Positions 9,352 through 20,059 of a DNA stretch of 64,000 bases are shown here, piece after piece (the first letter of the stretch is position 1; the number at the start of each line of letters is the position of its first letter). The position numbers were made by a program, and so were the translations under genes. Under the pieces are notes generated by a model. The model saw only the letters and a list, made by a program, of their open reading frames with translations. It had not been told where the DNA came from and did no database searches. Source of the DNA: Actinomyces oris (lineage in GTDB: Bacteria; Actinomycetota; Actinomycetes; Actinomycetales; Actinomycetaceae); NCBI RefSeq assembly GCF_001929375.1, contig NZ_MSGO01000015.1, positions 1 to 64,000 on the forward strand, read 5' to 3'.

Positions 9352-9382
9352 CGTCCGGGGACAGGAATCCTGTCCCCGGACG
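9352..9382. terminator. bidirectional hairpin between convergent genes
   Basis: A perfect 15-bp inverted repeat CGTCCGGGGACAGGA/TCCTGTCCCCGGACG has a single central A. It lies between the small plus-strand gene and the minus-strand gene ending at 9409. It is built from GGGGACA boxes; further boxes occur at 9299 and 9338. Confidence 0.6.
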
Positions 9383-9408
9383 GCGTCGAAGGCCCGGGCG
9401 GCGGGCTC

Positions 9409-10650
9409 TCAGGCGCCGAGCTCCTCGGCGACCATGGCCATCTCCTCGTCGGCGCGGCGGCGCAGCTCGCGGTGTCGCGTCCAGGAGGCCAGCGAGACCT
9501 CGGTGATGGCGTCCACCAGCAGGAAGGCCCCCACGGCCGCCATCCCGCCCGGGATGCTCCCGGTCGAGCGACGACGTCGCACGGCGGCCCCCACAAGGGC
9601 CCCGCCCAGGCCCGCCTCGAGCAGCGCGGCACCCCGCACCGCCCACGGCTTGTCCGTCACCGTGCGCACGTACCCCTGCCAGAAGGCCGAGCCCGGGGTG
9701 GAGGGGTCGGCCAGCAGCATGCCCACGCTGCGGCCCACCGCGTTGGACAGTCCGCGCGGCTCGTGCACGACGACACCGGGAACCTCCACCGGCGCCAGGC
9801 GACCGGTGAGGACCTCCAGCACCCAGTCGGGCAGGCCCAGGGCCTCAAGCATCGCGGCGAAACCCTCGATGCCGGGCTTGACGATGGCGGCGGCCGCCGC
9901 CTCCAGGTCCGCGCCCGGGACTGCGTCGACGATCCCCGACGCGTCGGTCAGGTCCGCCAGGAGCTCATCCACCAGGGACTTCAGGGCCGGGCCGGGCTCC
10001 TTGACCCCGCCCCACACGTAGCGCGACGTCATGCCCCAGGAGAAGACGGCATCGTCCTCCGGGTCCCCGGTGGGGATGGCGCGGATGGACATGTCCTCGG
10101 AGTCGGAGGTCAGCACCAGTGCCGGCAGGGACTCCTCGTCCCAGCCGAAGGTGCCCAGCTCCGTGCCCTCACCGGAGTACATGACGATGCGGCGGTCCAG
10201 GCTCGGCGCCGAGGCCACCGCCAGGGGCCGCTCCAGCAGGGTGGCCTGCAGGGGCACCATGTAGGCGCTCATCGGGGAGATCACCACGGTGCGGGCGCTG
10301 GCCGAGCCGTGGTGGGAGACCGTGGGCAGCTCGACGTCGTCGGGCAGGGCGTTGAAGGTCGCCGGGCCCATAGCGACATCGGCCGTGAACTGCCGGGCCA
10401 GGGACTCCACGAGCTCACTGACGCTCGGACCGGGCACGACGCCCCCGCGCGAGGGCGGCGTCACCGCGACCCGGCCCTCGACGTCGGTCATGAGGGTGAG
10501 GCTGAGCAGGTGGGTGGTGGCCGGGAACCACTCCAGGCGCACGACCACCCCGCGCTCGGCGAAGGCGTCGGCGACCGCCTCCGGCGTCGTGCCCGGCGCG
10601 ATGAGCACGCCGTCGGTGCGGTTCCAGCGCTGCGAAGCGTCCTGGGCCAT
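9409..10650 (-). CDS. hypothetical protein, 413 residues
   Basis: I do not recognise a family. The protein has no signal peptide. The first 240 residues look like a soluble alpha/beta region. A weakly hydrophobic segment occurs at about 350-385 (AALLEAGLGGALVGAAVRRR, then GGMAAVGAFLLVDAITEV), possibly one or two membrane-associated helices near the C-terminus. The ATG at 10650 is preceded by AGGAGG at ideal spacing, so this start is preferred over the upstream one at 10704. It follows rlmB on the same strand but is separated from it by a strong hairpin, so it is probably transcribed independently. Confidence 0.7.
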   Translation of the reverse strand: MAQDASQRWNRTDGVLIAPGTTPEAVADAFAERGVVVRLEWFPATTHLLSLTLMTDVEGRVAVTPPSRGGVVPGPSVSELVESLARQFTADVAMGPATFNALPDDVELPTVSHHGSASARTVVISPMSAYMVPLQATLLERPLAVASAPSLDRRIVMYSGEGTELGTFGWDEESLPALVLTSDSEDMSIRAIPTGDPEDDAVFSWGMTSRYVWGGVKEPGPALKSLVDELLADLTDASGIVDAVPGADLEAAAAAIVKPGIEGFAAMLEALGLPDWVLEVLTGRLAPVEVPGVVVHEPRGLSNAVGRSVGMLLADPSTPGSAFWQGYVRTVTDKPWAVRGAALLEAGLGGALVGAAVRRRRSTGSIPGGMAAVGAFLLVDAITEVSLASWTRHRELRRRADEEMAMVAEELGA

Positions 10651-10784
10651 GGGGACCTCCTGTGGATCGGATGCGGCCCATTGTGTCAGCAACGGGGCCG
10701 TCATGGAGAAGTGTAAACCGGGCGCTTTCCCTGCCGGGGCGGCCCGAGCAGCCGGCTCAGCCGGATCGGTCGGATCAGCAGGCT

Positions 10785-10814
10785 CCGCTCGGGGGCCGGC
10801 CGGACCCCGAGCGG
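10785..10814 (-). terminator. terminator after rlmB
   Basis: Perfect 10-bp arms CCGCTCGGGG/CCCCGAGCGG with a 10-nt loop lie just beyond the rlmB stop codon on the minus strand. Confidence 0.65.
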
Positions 10815-10823
10815 CGGCGGGGG

Positions 10824-11822
10824 TCAGCTGCCGGCGCCGGCGGCGCGGCGCCGCAGGCGGTCGACCTCGTAGAGGCTGATCCCCGTGGCCACGGCCGCGT
10901 TGAGGGACTCCACGCTGCGGCTGATCGGCACCGAGGCCAGCACGTCGCAGGTCTCACGCACCAGGCGGGACAGGCCCGCGCCCTCCGCGCCGGTGACCAG
11001 CACCAGGGGCGAGTCGGCCAGGGCGAGGTCCTCGACAGCGGTGCTGCCCGAGCCGTCCAGGCCGACGACGAAGCAGCCCTCCTTCTTCAGCTGCTCCAGG
11101 GCGCGCACGAGGTTCGTCTCGCGGGCCACGCGCACCCGGGCGGCGGCGCCGGCCGAAACCTTCCACACGGTGGCGTTGACGCCCACCGAGCGGCGCTCGG
11201 GGATGATGACGCCGTCGGCCCCGAAGGCCCCGGCGCTGCGCAGGACCGCGCCGAGGTTGTGGGGGTCGGTCACCTGGTCCAGGGCCACGAGCAGCGGCGT
11301 GCGGCCCAGGGAACGGGCGCGCTCCAGCAGGTCGCGGGCGGTGGTGTACTCGTAGGCGGGAACCTCGATGGCCACGCCCTGGTGGGCGGCGGAGTCGGTC
11401 AGGGCGTCCAGGTCCAGCTTGGTGGTCTCCAGCACCGGGGCGCCCAGCAGGGCGGCGCGGCGCACCACGGCGCCCAGGCGCTCGTCGGACTGGGCGGAGA
11501 CCGCCATGAAGACCCGGGTGATGGGCACCGAGGCGTAGGCGGCCTCGGCCACGGCGTTGCGTCCGCACAGGATCTCGTGGCCCGCGGGCACGTCGAAGCG
11601 GCGCTTGATCTTCTCCAGCTGCTTGGCCCGGGTGGGCTGGGCGGCCCGGGACTCGGCGCGGGCCCTCGCCCGGGCCTTGGGGTGGCCGACGCGGTTCTCC
11701 GCGCGCGGGGTGGGGCCCTTGCCCTCCAGGCCCTTGCGGCGCTGGCCGCCCGAGCCCTTCGTGGGGCCCTTCTTCGAGCCGGGGCGACGCTTGGCGCCGG
11801 GGTACTGCTCGTTGCCGGGCAT
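10824..11822 (-). CDS. rlmB: 23S rRNA (guanosine-2'-O-)-methyltransferase RlmB
   Basis: This is a 332-residue SpoU/TrmH-family methyltransferase. The first 75 residues are a highly basic extension (many K/R/G/P), as in actinobacterial RlmB proteins. A substrate-binding domain follows (CGRNAVAEAAYA), then the SPOUT knot domain with motif 1 ALDQVTDPHNLGAVLRSAGA, motif 2 LVTGAEGAGLS and motif 3 VPISRSVESLNAAVATGI. It methylates a conserved guanosine of 23S rRNA. AGGAGG precedes the ATG. It lies directly downstream of cysS, the usual actinobacterial order. Confidence 0.93.
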   Translation of the reverse strand: MPGNEQYPGAKRRPGSKKGPTKGSGGQRRKGLEGKGPTPRAENRVGHPKARARARAESRAAQPTRAKQLEKIKRRFDVPAGHEILCGRNAVAEAAYASVPITRVFMAVSAQSDERLGAVVRRAALLGAPVLETTKLDLDALTDSAAHQGVAIEVPAYEYTTARDLLERARSLGRTPLLVALDQVTDPHNLGAVLRSAGAFGADGVIIPERRSVGVNATVWKVSAGAAARVRVARETNLVRALEQLKKEGCFVVGLDGSGSTAVEDLALADSPLVLVTGAEGAGLSRLVRETCDVLASVPISRSVESLNAAVATGISLYEVDRLRRRAAGAGS

Positions 11823-11885
11823 CCGGCCTCCTGTTCGTGACGGTGCGAGTTGGTGCGAAAGATTCGTGGGTGGTGGGTGGGCAGC

Positions 11886-13484
11886 TCAGGCCAGGTGCCA
11901 GCGGGCGCCCGAGGGGGAGTCCTCGACGACGACGCCGGCCCCGGTCAGCTTGTCGCGCAGGGCGTCGGCGCGCGCCCAGTCCTTGGCGGCGCGGGCCTGG
12001 GCCCGCTCCTCCAGGTCGTGGCCGATGAGATGGTCGAGGGCCTCCATGGCGGTGCCGCCATGGGAGGAGCCGACGCCGTCGAGGACGCGGGCGCGCCAGG
12101 GCTCGGCCAGCGGGTCCAGGCCCAGGACGTCGAGCTGGGCGCGCAGGTCCAGGGCGAGGCCGACCGCCGAGGCGCGCAGGGCGTCGTCGGCCCCCTGGCC
12201 GCCGCCCGGGGCGGCCTGGGTGAGGGCCACGTTGAGGGCCTTGAGAGTGGCGTGGACGACCGCCATGGCGCCGGCCAGGTTGAGGTCCTCATCCATGGCG
12301 GAGGTGAGCTCGGCCGGCAGGGCCCGGGCGCGCACCTGCTCGACGGGGGCGTCGACGGGGTTGGCGCCCCCGTCGTCGCAGAACTCGTAGGCCCGCAGGA
12401 TCGCGCCGGACAGGCGCTCCCACAGGGCGGCGGCGTCGGCCAGGGTCTCCTCGGAGAACTCCACCGTGGAGCGGTGGTGGACGGTACCCAGGGCCAGGCG
12501 CAGCACGGCGGCGTCGTAGCGCTTGAGCAGCTCGGCCACCACCAGGGAGTTGCCCAGCGACTTGCTCATCTTCTCGCCCTTGATGGTCACCCAGGCGTTG
12601 TGGACCCAGTGGCGCGCGAAGCCCCAGCCGGCGCCGTGGGACTGGGCCTGCTCGTTCTCGTGGTGCGGGAAGCGCAGGTCGATGCCGCCGCCGTGGATGT
12701 CGAAGATCTCACCCAGGTAGCGGCGCGACATGGCCGAGCACTCCAGGTGCCAGCCGGGCCGGCCCCGGCCCCAGGGGGCGTCCCAGGCGGCGTCGGCCGG
12801 CTCAGTGGGCTTGGCGGCCTTCCACAGGGCGAAGTCGCGCGGGTCGCGCTTGTCGGCCTCGACGTCGTCATCCAGCTGGGACTCGTCCTCAGTGGTGGAC
12901 AGGTCCTCCAGGCGCTGGTTGGTCAGGGACCCGTAGTCGGGCAGCGAGCGCACGTCGTAGTAGACGTTGCCGGACTCGCCGACGTAGGCGTGGCCGGCGT
13001 CCAGCAGACGCTGGACCAGGTCGATCATCTCGGGGATGTGGCCGGTGGCGCGCGGCTCGTAGGTGGGGGCGGCCACGCCCAGGGCGCGGTAGGCGGCGTC
13101 GAACTCCCGCTCGAAGCGCTGGGCCCAGGCCCACCACGGCACCGGCGGCTCCGCGGCGGCCGACTTGGCGAGGATCTTGTCGTCGATGTCCGTGACGTTG
13201 CGGATGAGGCGGACCTCCTGGCCGCCGCGCTCCAGCCAGCGGCGCAGGACGTCGAAGGCGATGCCGCTGCGCATGTGGCCGATGTGGGGCGAGCCCTGAA
13301 CGGTGGCACCACACAGGTAGATCGTCACCAGGCCGGGGGTGGCCGTGGGGGCCAGCGGCACGAGCGCGCGGGCGACGGAGTCGTACAGGCGCAGGGCCGG
13401 CGCACCCGCGTGGGCGGCGGAGGCGGCGGGGCCTGTGGGCTCGGCGGACTCAGGGGGCTCAGTGGGTGCGGTGCTCACGGGCAC
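11886..13484 (-). CDS. cysS: cysteinyl-tRNA synthetase
   Basis: The 532-residue class I synthetase charges tRNA-Cys. The HIGH motif is in [10 protein letters not shown], the zinc-ligand cysteine in IYLCGATVQ, and KMSKS appears as [11 protein letters not shown]. The C-terminal DALR/anticodon region ends with the usual CysS tail. The first 25 residues are a variable Pro/Ala/Glu extension. Two in-frame GTG codons (13484 and 13478) could start it; I used the upstream one because AGGTAG lies closer. It belongs to the ispF-cysS-rlmB gene order. Confidence 0.95.
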   Translation of the reverse strand: MPVSTAPTEPPESAEPTGPAASAAHAGAPALRLYDSVARALVPLAPTATPGLVTIYLCGATVQGSPHIGHMRSGIAFDVLRRWLERGGQEVRLIRNVTDIDDKILAKSAAAEPPVPWWAWAQRFEREFDAAYRALGVAAPTYEPRATGHIPEMIDLVQRLLDAGHAYVGESGNVYYDVRSLPDYGSLTNQRLEDLSTTEDESQLDDDVEADKRDPRDFALWKAAKPTEPADAAWDAPWGRGRPGWHLECSAMSRRYLGEIFDIHGGGIDLRFPHHENEQAQSHGAGWGFARHWVHNAWVTIKGEKMSKSLGNSLVVAELLKRYDAAVLRLALGTVHHRSTVEFSEETLADAAALWERLSGAILRAYEFCDDGGANPVDAPVEQVRARALPAELTSAMDEDLNLAGAMAVVHATLKALNVALTQAAPGGGQGADDALRASAVGLALDLRAQLDVLGLDPLAEPWRARVLDGVGSSHGGTAMEALDHLIGHDLEERAQARAAKDWARADALRDKLTGAGVVVEDSPSGARWHLA

Positions 13485-13564
13485 AGGCTACCTGGCCGCC
13501 CGCCACCGGTGTCCACCGGGACCAAGGCTTTTTCCCGAGGCCGCCTTCCCGAGGACTCCGACGT

Positions 13565-13630
13565 CGCGGTCGTGCCTTATGCCTCGCGGTCGAGGGTTAA
13601 GGGTACGACCGCGAGGACTAACCTACGACC
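13565..13630 (+). repeat. 66-bp nested palindromic repeat, copy 2
   Basis: Inner stem CTCGCGGTCG/CGACCGCGAG is perfect over 10 bp, with loop AGGGTTAAGGGTA. The outer pair is GGTCGT/ACGACC. The element overlaps the 3' end of ispF: the ispF stop codon (13618-13620) and its last residues lie inside it. Related copies are at 30-94 and 62314-62376. Confidence 0.8.
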
Positions 13631-14301
13631 GGGCGGACGGCGTCGGGCAGCGGGTAGACCAGAGCGGTGGCGACGGCGAGCAGGCCCTCGGTGCGGCCCA
13701 GGAAGCCCAGGTGGTCGGTGGTGGTGGCGGAGAAGGAGACCCGGGCGGAGGCGGTCTCGGACAGTGCCCGGGAGGCCTCGGCGGAGCGTGCGGCCACGCG
13801 CGGGCGCTCGCCCACGAGCTGGACGGCGATGTTGCCGATCTCGAAGCCGGCCTCGCGCACCCGGCGGGCGGCCTCACTCAGGAGCGCAGTCCCGGAGGCC
13901 CCCTTCCACTGGGGCTCGGCGGTGCCGAAGTTCGAGCCCAGGTCGCCCAGGCCGGCGGCCGAGAACAGGGCGTCGCAGCAGGCGTGGGCGACGACGTCGC
14001 CATCGGAGTGACCGGCCAGGCCCACCTCGCCGGGCCACTCCAGGCAGGCCAGGTGCATGGGGGTGCCCGAGTCGGGGGCGGCGAAGGCGTGCACGTCGGT
14101 GCCGATGCCGGTGCGTGGCAGGAACCGGGCGATCTGGTCCAGGTCGATCGTGGCCGGGCCGGCGGCGTGGCGGGCCCGGGACGGTGACGAGGGCTGCGAG
14201 TCGGGGGCGGCGGGTGCGGAGTCGCCGGGGACAGTGTCGGCGGGTGCGGCGTGAGCGGGCTGGGCGGAGTGGGACGACTGGTCCGGCTGGCGTGCGGGCA
14301 T
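13618..14301 (-). CDS. ispF: 2-C-methyl-D-erythritol 2,4-cyclodiphosphate synthase IspF
   Basis: IspF catalyses ring closure to MEcPP in the non-mevalonate isoprenoid pathway. The metal site is visible as GTDVHAF and [16 protein letters not shown], and the family signature near the end is [13 protein letters not shown]. At 227 residues it is longer than the usual 155-160 because of about 65 low-complexity Ser/Pro/Ala residues before the core. The true start may be nearer the core. The last residues and the stop fall inside a dispersed palindromic repeat. ispD is not in this window. Confidence 0.92.
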   Translation of the reverse strand: MPARQPDQSSHSAQPAHAAPADTVPGDSAPAAPDSQPSSPSRARHAAGPATIDLDQIARFLPRTGIGTDVHAFAAPDSGTPMHLACLEWPGEVGLAGHSDGDVVAHACCDALFSAAGLGDLGSNFGTAEPQWKGASGTALLSEAARRVREAGFEIGNIAVQLVGERPRVAARSAEASRALSETASARVSFSATTTDHLGFLGRTEGLLAVATALVYPLPDAVRPVVG

Positions 14302-14384
14302 GGGGCCGTGTCTACCAGATGGGGTCCGGGCGCGTTGTGAGTGAGCAGGGCCTGATCGGCAGACGGCCGGGCCGGCCTCGACGC

Positions 14385-15062
14385 TCAGGGCAGACGCCAG
14401 TCCACGGGCGCGGCCCCCATCTCGGTGAGGATCGTGTTGGCGCGGCTGAAGGGGCGCGAGCCGAAGAACCCGCGCGAGGCCGACAGCGGGGACGGGTGCG
14501 GCGAGGCAATGATGGGCGTCTGCCCCAGCATCGGGGTCAGCGACTGCGCCGGCCGCCCCCACAGGATCGCCACGAGCGGGCCGCCGCGCTCCACCAGGGC
14601 CTCGATCGCCCGCTGCGTCACCTTCTCCCAGCCCCAGCCCTTGTGCGAGGCCGGCGCCCCCGGGCGAACGGTGAGCACCCGGTTGAGCAGCATGACGCCC
14701 TGTCGGCACCACGGCGTCAGGTCCCCCGACGTCGGCCGGGGCACGCCCAGGTCGCTGACCAGCTCGCGGAAGATGTTCTCCAGGCTGCGCGGGGGCTTGA
14801 CGCCGGGCGCCACCGAGAAGCTCAGCCCCATGGGGTGGCCCGGGGTGGGGTAGGGGTCCTGGCCGACGATGAGGACGCGCACGTCGTCCATCGGGTAGGT
14901 GAAAGCGCGCAGCACGTCGGTCCCCGCCGGGAGGTACCCGACGCCGGAGGCCACCTCCTGGCGCAGTCGCTCCCCGATCTCATGGACTGTGGGCTCCACG
15001 GGGGCCAGGGCTCGCGCCCAGGAGGGATCGATGATCTCGGACAGGGGCTTGGCGGATGTCAC
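14385..15062 (-). CDS. ung: uracil-DNA glycosylase, family 1
   Basis: This 225-residue enzyme removes uracil from DNA. The water-activating loop [18 protein letters not shown] and the leucine-intercalation loop [14 protein letters not shown] are intact, and the length matches Ung. The GTG at 15062 has TAGGCT six bases upstream and no ribosome binding site, suggesting a leaderless transcript. It precedes ispF on the same strand with an 83-bp gap. A second, unrelated uracil glycosylase is encoded at 36414-37250. Confidence 0.95.
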   Translation of the reverse strand: MTSAKPLSEIIDPSWARALAPVEPTVHEIGERLRQEVASGVGYLPAGTDVLRAFTYPMDDVRVLIVGQDPYPTPGHPMGLSFSVAPGVKPPRSLENIFRELVSDLGVPRPTSGDLTPWCRQGVMLLNRVLTVRPGAPASHKGWGWEKVTQRAIEALVERGGPLVAILWGRPAQSLTPMLGQTPIIASPHPSPLSASRGFFGSRPFSRANTILTEMGAAPVDWRLP

Positions 15063-15068
15063 GCCGCG

Positions 15069-15074
15069 AGCCTA
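15069..15074 (-). promoter_or_regulatory. -10 hexamer, leaderless start of ung
   Basis: TAGGCT on the minus strand ends six bases before the GTG start of ung, with no Shine-Dalgarno sequence between. Confidence 0.4.
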
Positions 15075-15175
15075 ACGGCCCACCTGCGGCGCCTGCAGGA
15101 TCTTGCCGGCCCCGATGTCACGGCCGTGTGAGCCGGACGTGGTGAGCAATACCCGACGAACGGCGCTCGGACCGG

Positions 15176-15181
15176 TATCTT
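15176..15181 (+). promoter_or_regulatory. -10 hexamer, leaderless start of LytR_C gene
   Basis: TATCTT ends six bases before the GTG at 15188. The same hexamer at the same distance precedes the start at 57557. Confidence 0.5.
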
Positions 15182-15187
15182 GTGAGG

Positions 15188-15820
15188 GTGAGCAACTATG
15201 ACTACCCCGAGGACGAGTTCGACGTCGGCGATGATGACGGCCCGGTTCCCGTGGGCGTGCACCGTGCCCAGGTGCCCCGGTGGCGCAGCTGGGCGCCGCT
15301 GCTGGCGATCATCATCATTGTCCCGGCGCTCGCCTGGGGCGCGGTGACGCTGTTCCTCAACGGCTCGGGAGGCTCCAAGTCGTCGGACGCGGTCTCCTCC
15401 TCTTCCTCTCAGCCCGCCCAGAGCGGACAGGCCGGTGACAACAAGAACACGGACAAGAACGCGGAGAACAACGCCGGCGCCGCCTCGGCCAAGCCCAGCG
15501 CCTCGGCCAGCCCCTCCGGCAACGTGGACTTCACCACCAGAGTCACGGTGTCCAACGGGACGAATACTGACGGCCTGGCCAAGGGGGCCAGCGAGAAGCT
15601 CACCAACGGCGGCTTCACCGCGGTGGAGGTCATCCCCGGGATCTATGAGAGCGCTGAGCCCGCCCAGTCGACGGTCTACTTCAGCTCCCCGGAGGCCCGG
15701 CCCGCCGCCGAGGAGATCGGCAAACGGCTGGGGATCAGCAACGTGGTGGAGGGCACCGCGGACAACACCCAGGGCGCCCCGATCGCGGTCATCCTGCGTG
15801 ACGACTACAAGCCGCAGTAA
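15188..15820 (+). CDS. LytR C-terminal-domain membrane protein
   Basis: The 210-residue protein has an acidic cytoplasmic N-terminus, one membrane helix (about 38-60, LLAIIIIVPALAWGAVTLFL) and a Ser/Ala/Asn-rich external linker. A LytR_C domain of about 90 residues starts at VTVSNGTNTDGLA. Such domains accompany envelope-assembly proteins, but no LytR-CpsA-Psr catalytic domain is present, so its role at the cell wall is inferred. The GTG at 15188 fits a leaderless start; the GTG at 15182 is an alternative. Only six bases separate it from the next gene, so the two are probably co-transcribed. Confidence 0.75.
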   Translation: MSNYDYPEDEFDVGDDDGPVPVGVHRAQVPRWRSWAPLLAIIIIVPALAWGAVTLFLNGSGGSKSSDAVSSSSSQPAQSGQAGDNKNTDKNAENNAGAASAKPSASASPSGNVDFTTRVTVSNGTNTDGLAKGASEKLTNGGFTAVEVIPGIYESAEPAQSTVYFSSPEARPAAEEIGKRLGISNVVEGTADNTQGAPIAVILRDDYKPQ

Positions 15821-15826
15821 AGGGGC

Positions 15827-17329
15827 ATGAGACCACTGGCGCTTCCCGGGCGTCGTCGGTTCCTGACTCTCGCCGCGGCGGTCCCGCTCACCGCCGCCGC
15901 GGCCCTCTGGGGCGGCTCACGCCTGGTGGGCCTCGGCCGCCGCCCCCCGACCCTGCTGAGCGGCGGTCTCGTCGTGGGCCGGGGAGGGGCCCTGTGCCCC
16001 CTGGCCCCGGGTGACACGGTTGCCTACGTCTCGGGGACCCGCCTGCCCGAGGCCCCTGGACCGTGGGGCCTGACGGTTCAGCAGCGGGACGTTCTGGCCC
16101 GTCAGGCGCTCGCCCGCCGCCGGGCGGCCCACCTTCCCCAAGGCCGGTGGGCGGACCTGGCCGACGGCGCCCTGACCGACCTGCTGGCCCTGACCGGGCC
16201 GGCGCTCATGCCCGGCCCACTCAGCCCTGCCGGCCCGTCCACCCGACCGACGACGTCGCCGGCTCCCACCCCGGCTCCCGTCCCCGCCACCGGCGCTGCT
16301 CCCGCAACCGCAGGGCCCGCCGTCCCCAAGAGCAGCGATGCCCACGACCCCCTCCCACAGGGGACGGACATCTTCCCGCCGGGCGCGGTCGTGGCGGCGC
16401 CCGTGAGCATCTGGCGCTACGTCTGGCCCCGGGACGCCGCCTTCGCCGCGGCCGCCCTCAGTGCGGTGAACCTGACCGATGAGGCGCTGGGCGTCCTGGG
16501 CAACCTGGCCTCCTGGCAGCGGGCCGACGGCGGCTTCGAGGCCCGCTACACCAGCAGCGGCCGGGTGCCGGACCACCGTCCCGCCCAGGCCGACGGCGCC
16601 GGATGGTTCCTGTGGGCCGCGGGCCGGCTCCTGGCCGACGGCGTGCCCGCCGTGGGGCTGCGTGATCGCCTGGGCGCGCCTTTGGCGCGCGCCGCCTCCC
16701 GGCTCCTGAGGATCACGGGCACGCCCTCTCACCTGCCCGCGGCCTCACCCGACTACTGGGAGGTCGCCGAGACGGTCCTCACCCTGGGTACGGCCGCCCC
16801 GGTGCTCCTGGGGCTCGAGGCGGCGACGGCGCTGACCCGGGCCGGAGTCGGCCTCGGTGCCCCCGCTCAGGCCCTGGCCGACCGGGTGGTGGCGGTGCGC
16901 AGCGCCATGGAGCGCAACTTCGCCCCCGCCTGGGGCCGGCACCTTCGGTGCGACGACGTCGACGCCGCCATCGCCCTGGTCCTGCCGCCCTTCACCCGGC
17001 CGCTGGCCGGGGCTCGCGAGGTGCGACGGACAGCGGCCGCGCGCATGCGCCGCCCCGCCGGGGGCCTCGCCCCAGGCTCCAGCTGGCGCGACGACGGCGT
17101 GTCCTGGACGCCGCAGACCGCCCTCATGGCCTGGTCGGCCCTGGCCCTGGGGATGGAGGAGGAAGGAACCCGGCTGCTGGCGTGGCTCGAGGCTCACCGC
17201 ACCGCTGCCGGCGCCCTGCCGGAGAAGGTCCTGGCCGACGGCGCCCCGGCGGGCCCCGTGCCCCTGGCCTGGACCTGCGCGCTCATCCTGCTGGCCACCG
17301 CCTCACGGCCCGCAGACCGGCCCTCCTGA
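15827..17329 (+). CDS. exported glucoamylase-like (six-hairpin, GH15-type) protein
   Basis: The 500-residue protein begins with a signal-like segment (RRRFLTLAAAVPLTAAAALWG) that could use Tat or Sec export. A Pro/Thr/Ala linker lies at about 125-165. The catalytic-type region resembles (alpha/alpha)6-barrel glycosidases: SIWRYVWPRDAAFAAAAL, WQRADGGFEARY, DYWEVAE and a late GSSWRDDGVSWTPQTALM segment. The substrate is unknown, and I cannot confirm both catalytic acids. It sits six bases after the LytR_C gene and 313 bp before groEL. Confidence 0.7.
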   Translation: MRPLALPGRRRFLTLAAAVPLTAAAALWGGSRLVGLGRRPPTLLSGGLVVGRGGALCPLAPGDTVAYVSGTRLPEAPGPWGLTVQQRDVLARQALARRRAAHLPQGRWADLADGALTDLLALTGPALMPGPLSPAGPSTRPTTSPAPTPAPVPATGAAPATAGPAVPKSSDAHDPLPQGTDIFPPGAVVAAPVSIWRYVWPRDAAFAAAALSAVNLTDEALGVLGNLASWQRADGGFEARYTSSGRVPDHRPAQADGAGWFLWAAGRLLADGVPAVGLRDRLGAPLARAASRLLRITGTPSHLPAASPDYWEVAETVLTLGTAAPVLLGLEAATALTRAGVGLGAPAQALADRVVAVRSAMERNFAPAWGRHLRCDDVDAAIALVLPPFTRPLAGAREVRRTAAARMRRPAGGLAPGSSWRDDGVSWTPQTALMAWSALALGMEEEGTRLLAWLEAHRTAAGALPEKVLADGAPAGPVPLAWTCALILLATASRPADRPS

Positions 17330-17445
17330 CCCGGCGAGCCGCCCCGGGGCGGCCGCCCGCGGGACCGTCTGCGGGGCCACCCGCGGCCCCGGAGCGATTC
17401 CCTGCTTCGCCGTCGGAGGATTCAGCGCAGATGAGAACTGAGCTC

Positions 17446-17472
17446 CTTGCACTCAAGGGCCGAGAGTGCCAG
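17446..17472 (+). promoter_or_regulatory. CIRCE operator 1 (HrcA binding)
   Basis: CTTGCACTC-N9-GAGTGCCAG closely matches the CIRCE inverted repeat TTAGCACTC-N9-GAGTGCTAA. It lies 170 bp before groEL. HrcA binding here would repress groEL until heat or misfolding stress. Confidence 0.8.
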
Positions 17473-17480
17473 CATTGCGG

Positions 17481-17507
17481 TTAGCACTCGGGCACCTCGA
17501 GTGACAA
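17481..17507 (+). promoter_or_regulatory. CIRCE operator 2 (HrcA binding)
   Basis: TTAGCACTC-N9-GAGTGACAA has a perfect left arm and a degenerate right arm. Its left edge is 35 bp from operator 1, giving a tandem pair. Confidence 0.8.
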
Positions 17508-17573
17508 AGCATCCTTGAATGCACCAAGTTCATCCAGGCTGGAACGTGAGGGCCGGCGTCGGGCGTGACGTGA

Positions 17574-19265
<1,692 letters not shown>

Positions 19266-19337
19266 TCGACGCGACTGCTTACGAGCCAGTCATCACCCGG
19301 TGGCCCGGCCGCGACGTCGGCCGGCCCCGGGAACCGC

Positions 19338-19379
19338 GGCGGGCCGTCTCTCACGCACGTGAGGGGCGGCCCGCCGCCG
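19338..19379 (+). terminator. terminator after groEL
   Basis: Arms GCGGCGGGCCG/CGGCCCGCCGC (19338-19348 and 19369-19379) enclose an inner CTCAC/GTGAG stem, giving an extended hairpin 73 bp beyond the stop. Confidence 0.7.
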
Positions 19380-19517
19380 TGTCCGTACTCGTCGGCGCTT
19401 GCCTGTGCCTGGCTGTGCTTGTCCGTACCGGGCGGGCCGGCTGGGTGCGTGCCGGCAGGCCGTGCGGCGCGGTCGCTGAGAGGCGGCGCAGTCCTCACCG
19501 GTCCGCCGCCTCCAGCC

Positions 19518-19853
19518 CTACCAGGCGCCCAAGGGCGCCGAGCCCGTGGCCTGAGCCGGCGCCGAGCCGGCGAAACGGCCCTGGTTGGAGGTCTCGGCGT
19601 CGTCGTAGCAGACGGCGGCATTGTCCAGGGCCAGGCTGATCTGATCGAGATTGGACTGCACCTGGAGCTGAGTGAGGTGCCAGTCGGCCGCGCAGGCGGC
19701 CATGGAGTCCGACGCCGTCCCGGTCCAGCAGGACTGGAGCAGGCCGATGTCTCCCCGCATGCCATCGACCTCGGTCTGGATCGTCGCGATGCGGGTACGG
19801 GTCCGGGCGGCGGTGTCGGCCACCGCGGCGGTATCGACGGAATAGGTGGGCAT
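19518..19853 (-). CDS. WXG100-family (ESAT-6-like) protein
   Basis: The 111-residue protein is mostly helical. The central WTG turn, in LLQSCWTGTASDSM, matches the WXG motif of type VII secretion substrates. A helix of about 35 residues precedes it and another follows, then a disordered Gly/Ala/Pro tail. WXG100 proteins are exported as dimers or help secrete partners. No EccC ATPase or other type VII gene is in the window, so its secretion partner must lie elsewhere. AAAGGA precedes the ATG at 19853. Confidence 0.8.
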   Translation of the reverse strand: MPTYSVDTAAVADTAARTRTRIATIQTEVDGMRGDIGLLQSCWTGTASDSMAACAADWHLTQLQVQSNLDQISLALDNAAVCYDDAETSNQGRFAGSAPAQATGSAPLGAW

Positions 19854-20022
19854 GAGGGCGTCCTTTCATGAGAGGCGGCCCGAGGGCCGTGCGCGGTGTG
19901 CAGGTGGTGCACCGAGGTGCGCGCTGTGCCTCTCACGGTAGGGGCCTGCCCGGGCGGCGTACCGGGTGAGCCGCCGGCCCTGTGGAGGGGACCTGCAGAT
20001 CGCGGCCTGTGGCCCCGCGCAA

Positions 20023-20053
20023 GGCGGGCCGTCCTTAACGGGAGGACCCGCCC
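20023..20053 (-). terminator. probable terminator after the HD-domain gene
   Basis: GGCGGG..GTCCT/AGGAC..CCGCCC form an imperfect hairpin just past the stop at 20060 on the minus strand. Confidence 0.5.
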
Positions 20054-20059
20054 GGCGCC

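Noticed and set aside
11850-15131. 1093-residue plus-strand frame across cysS, ispF and ung
   Set aside because: It runs antisense to three well-identified enzymes and has no domain of its own.
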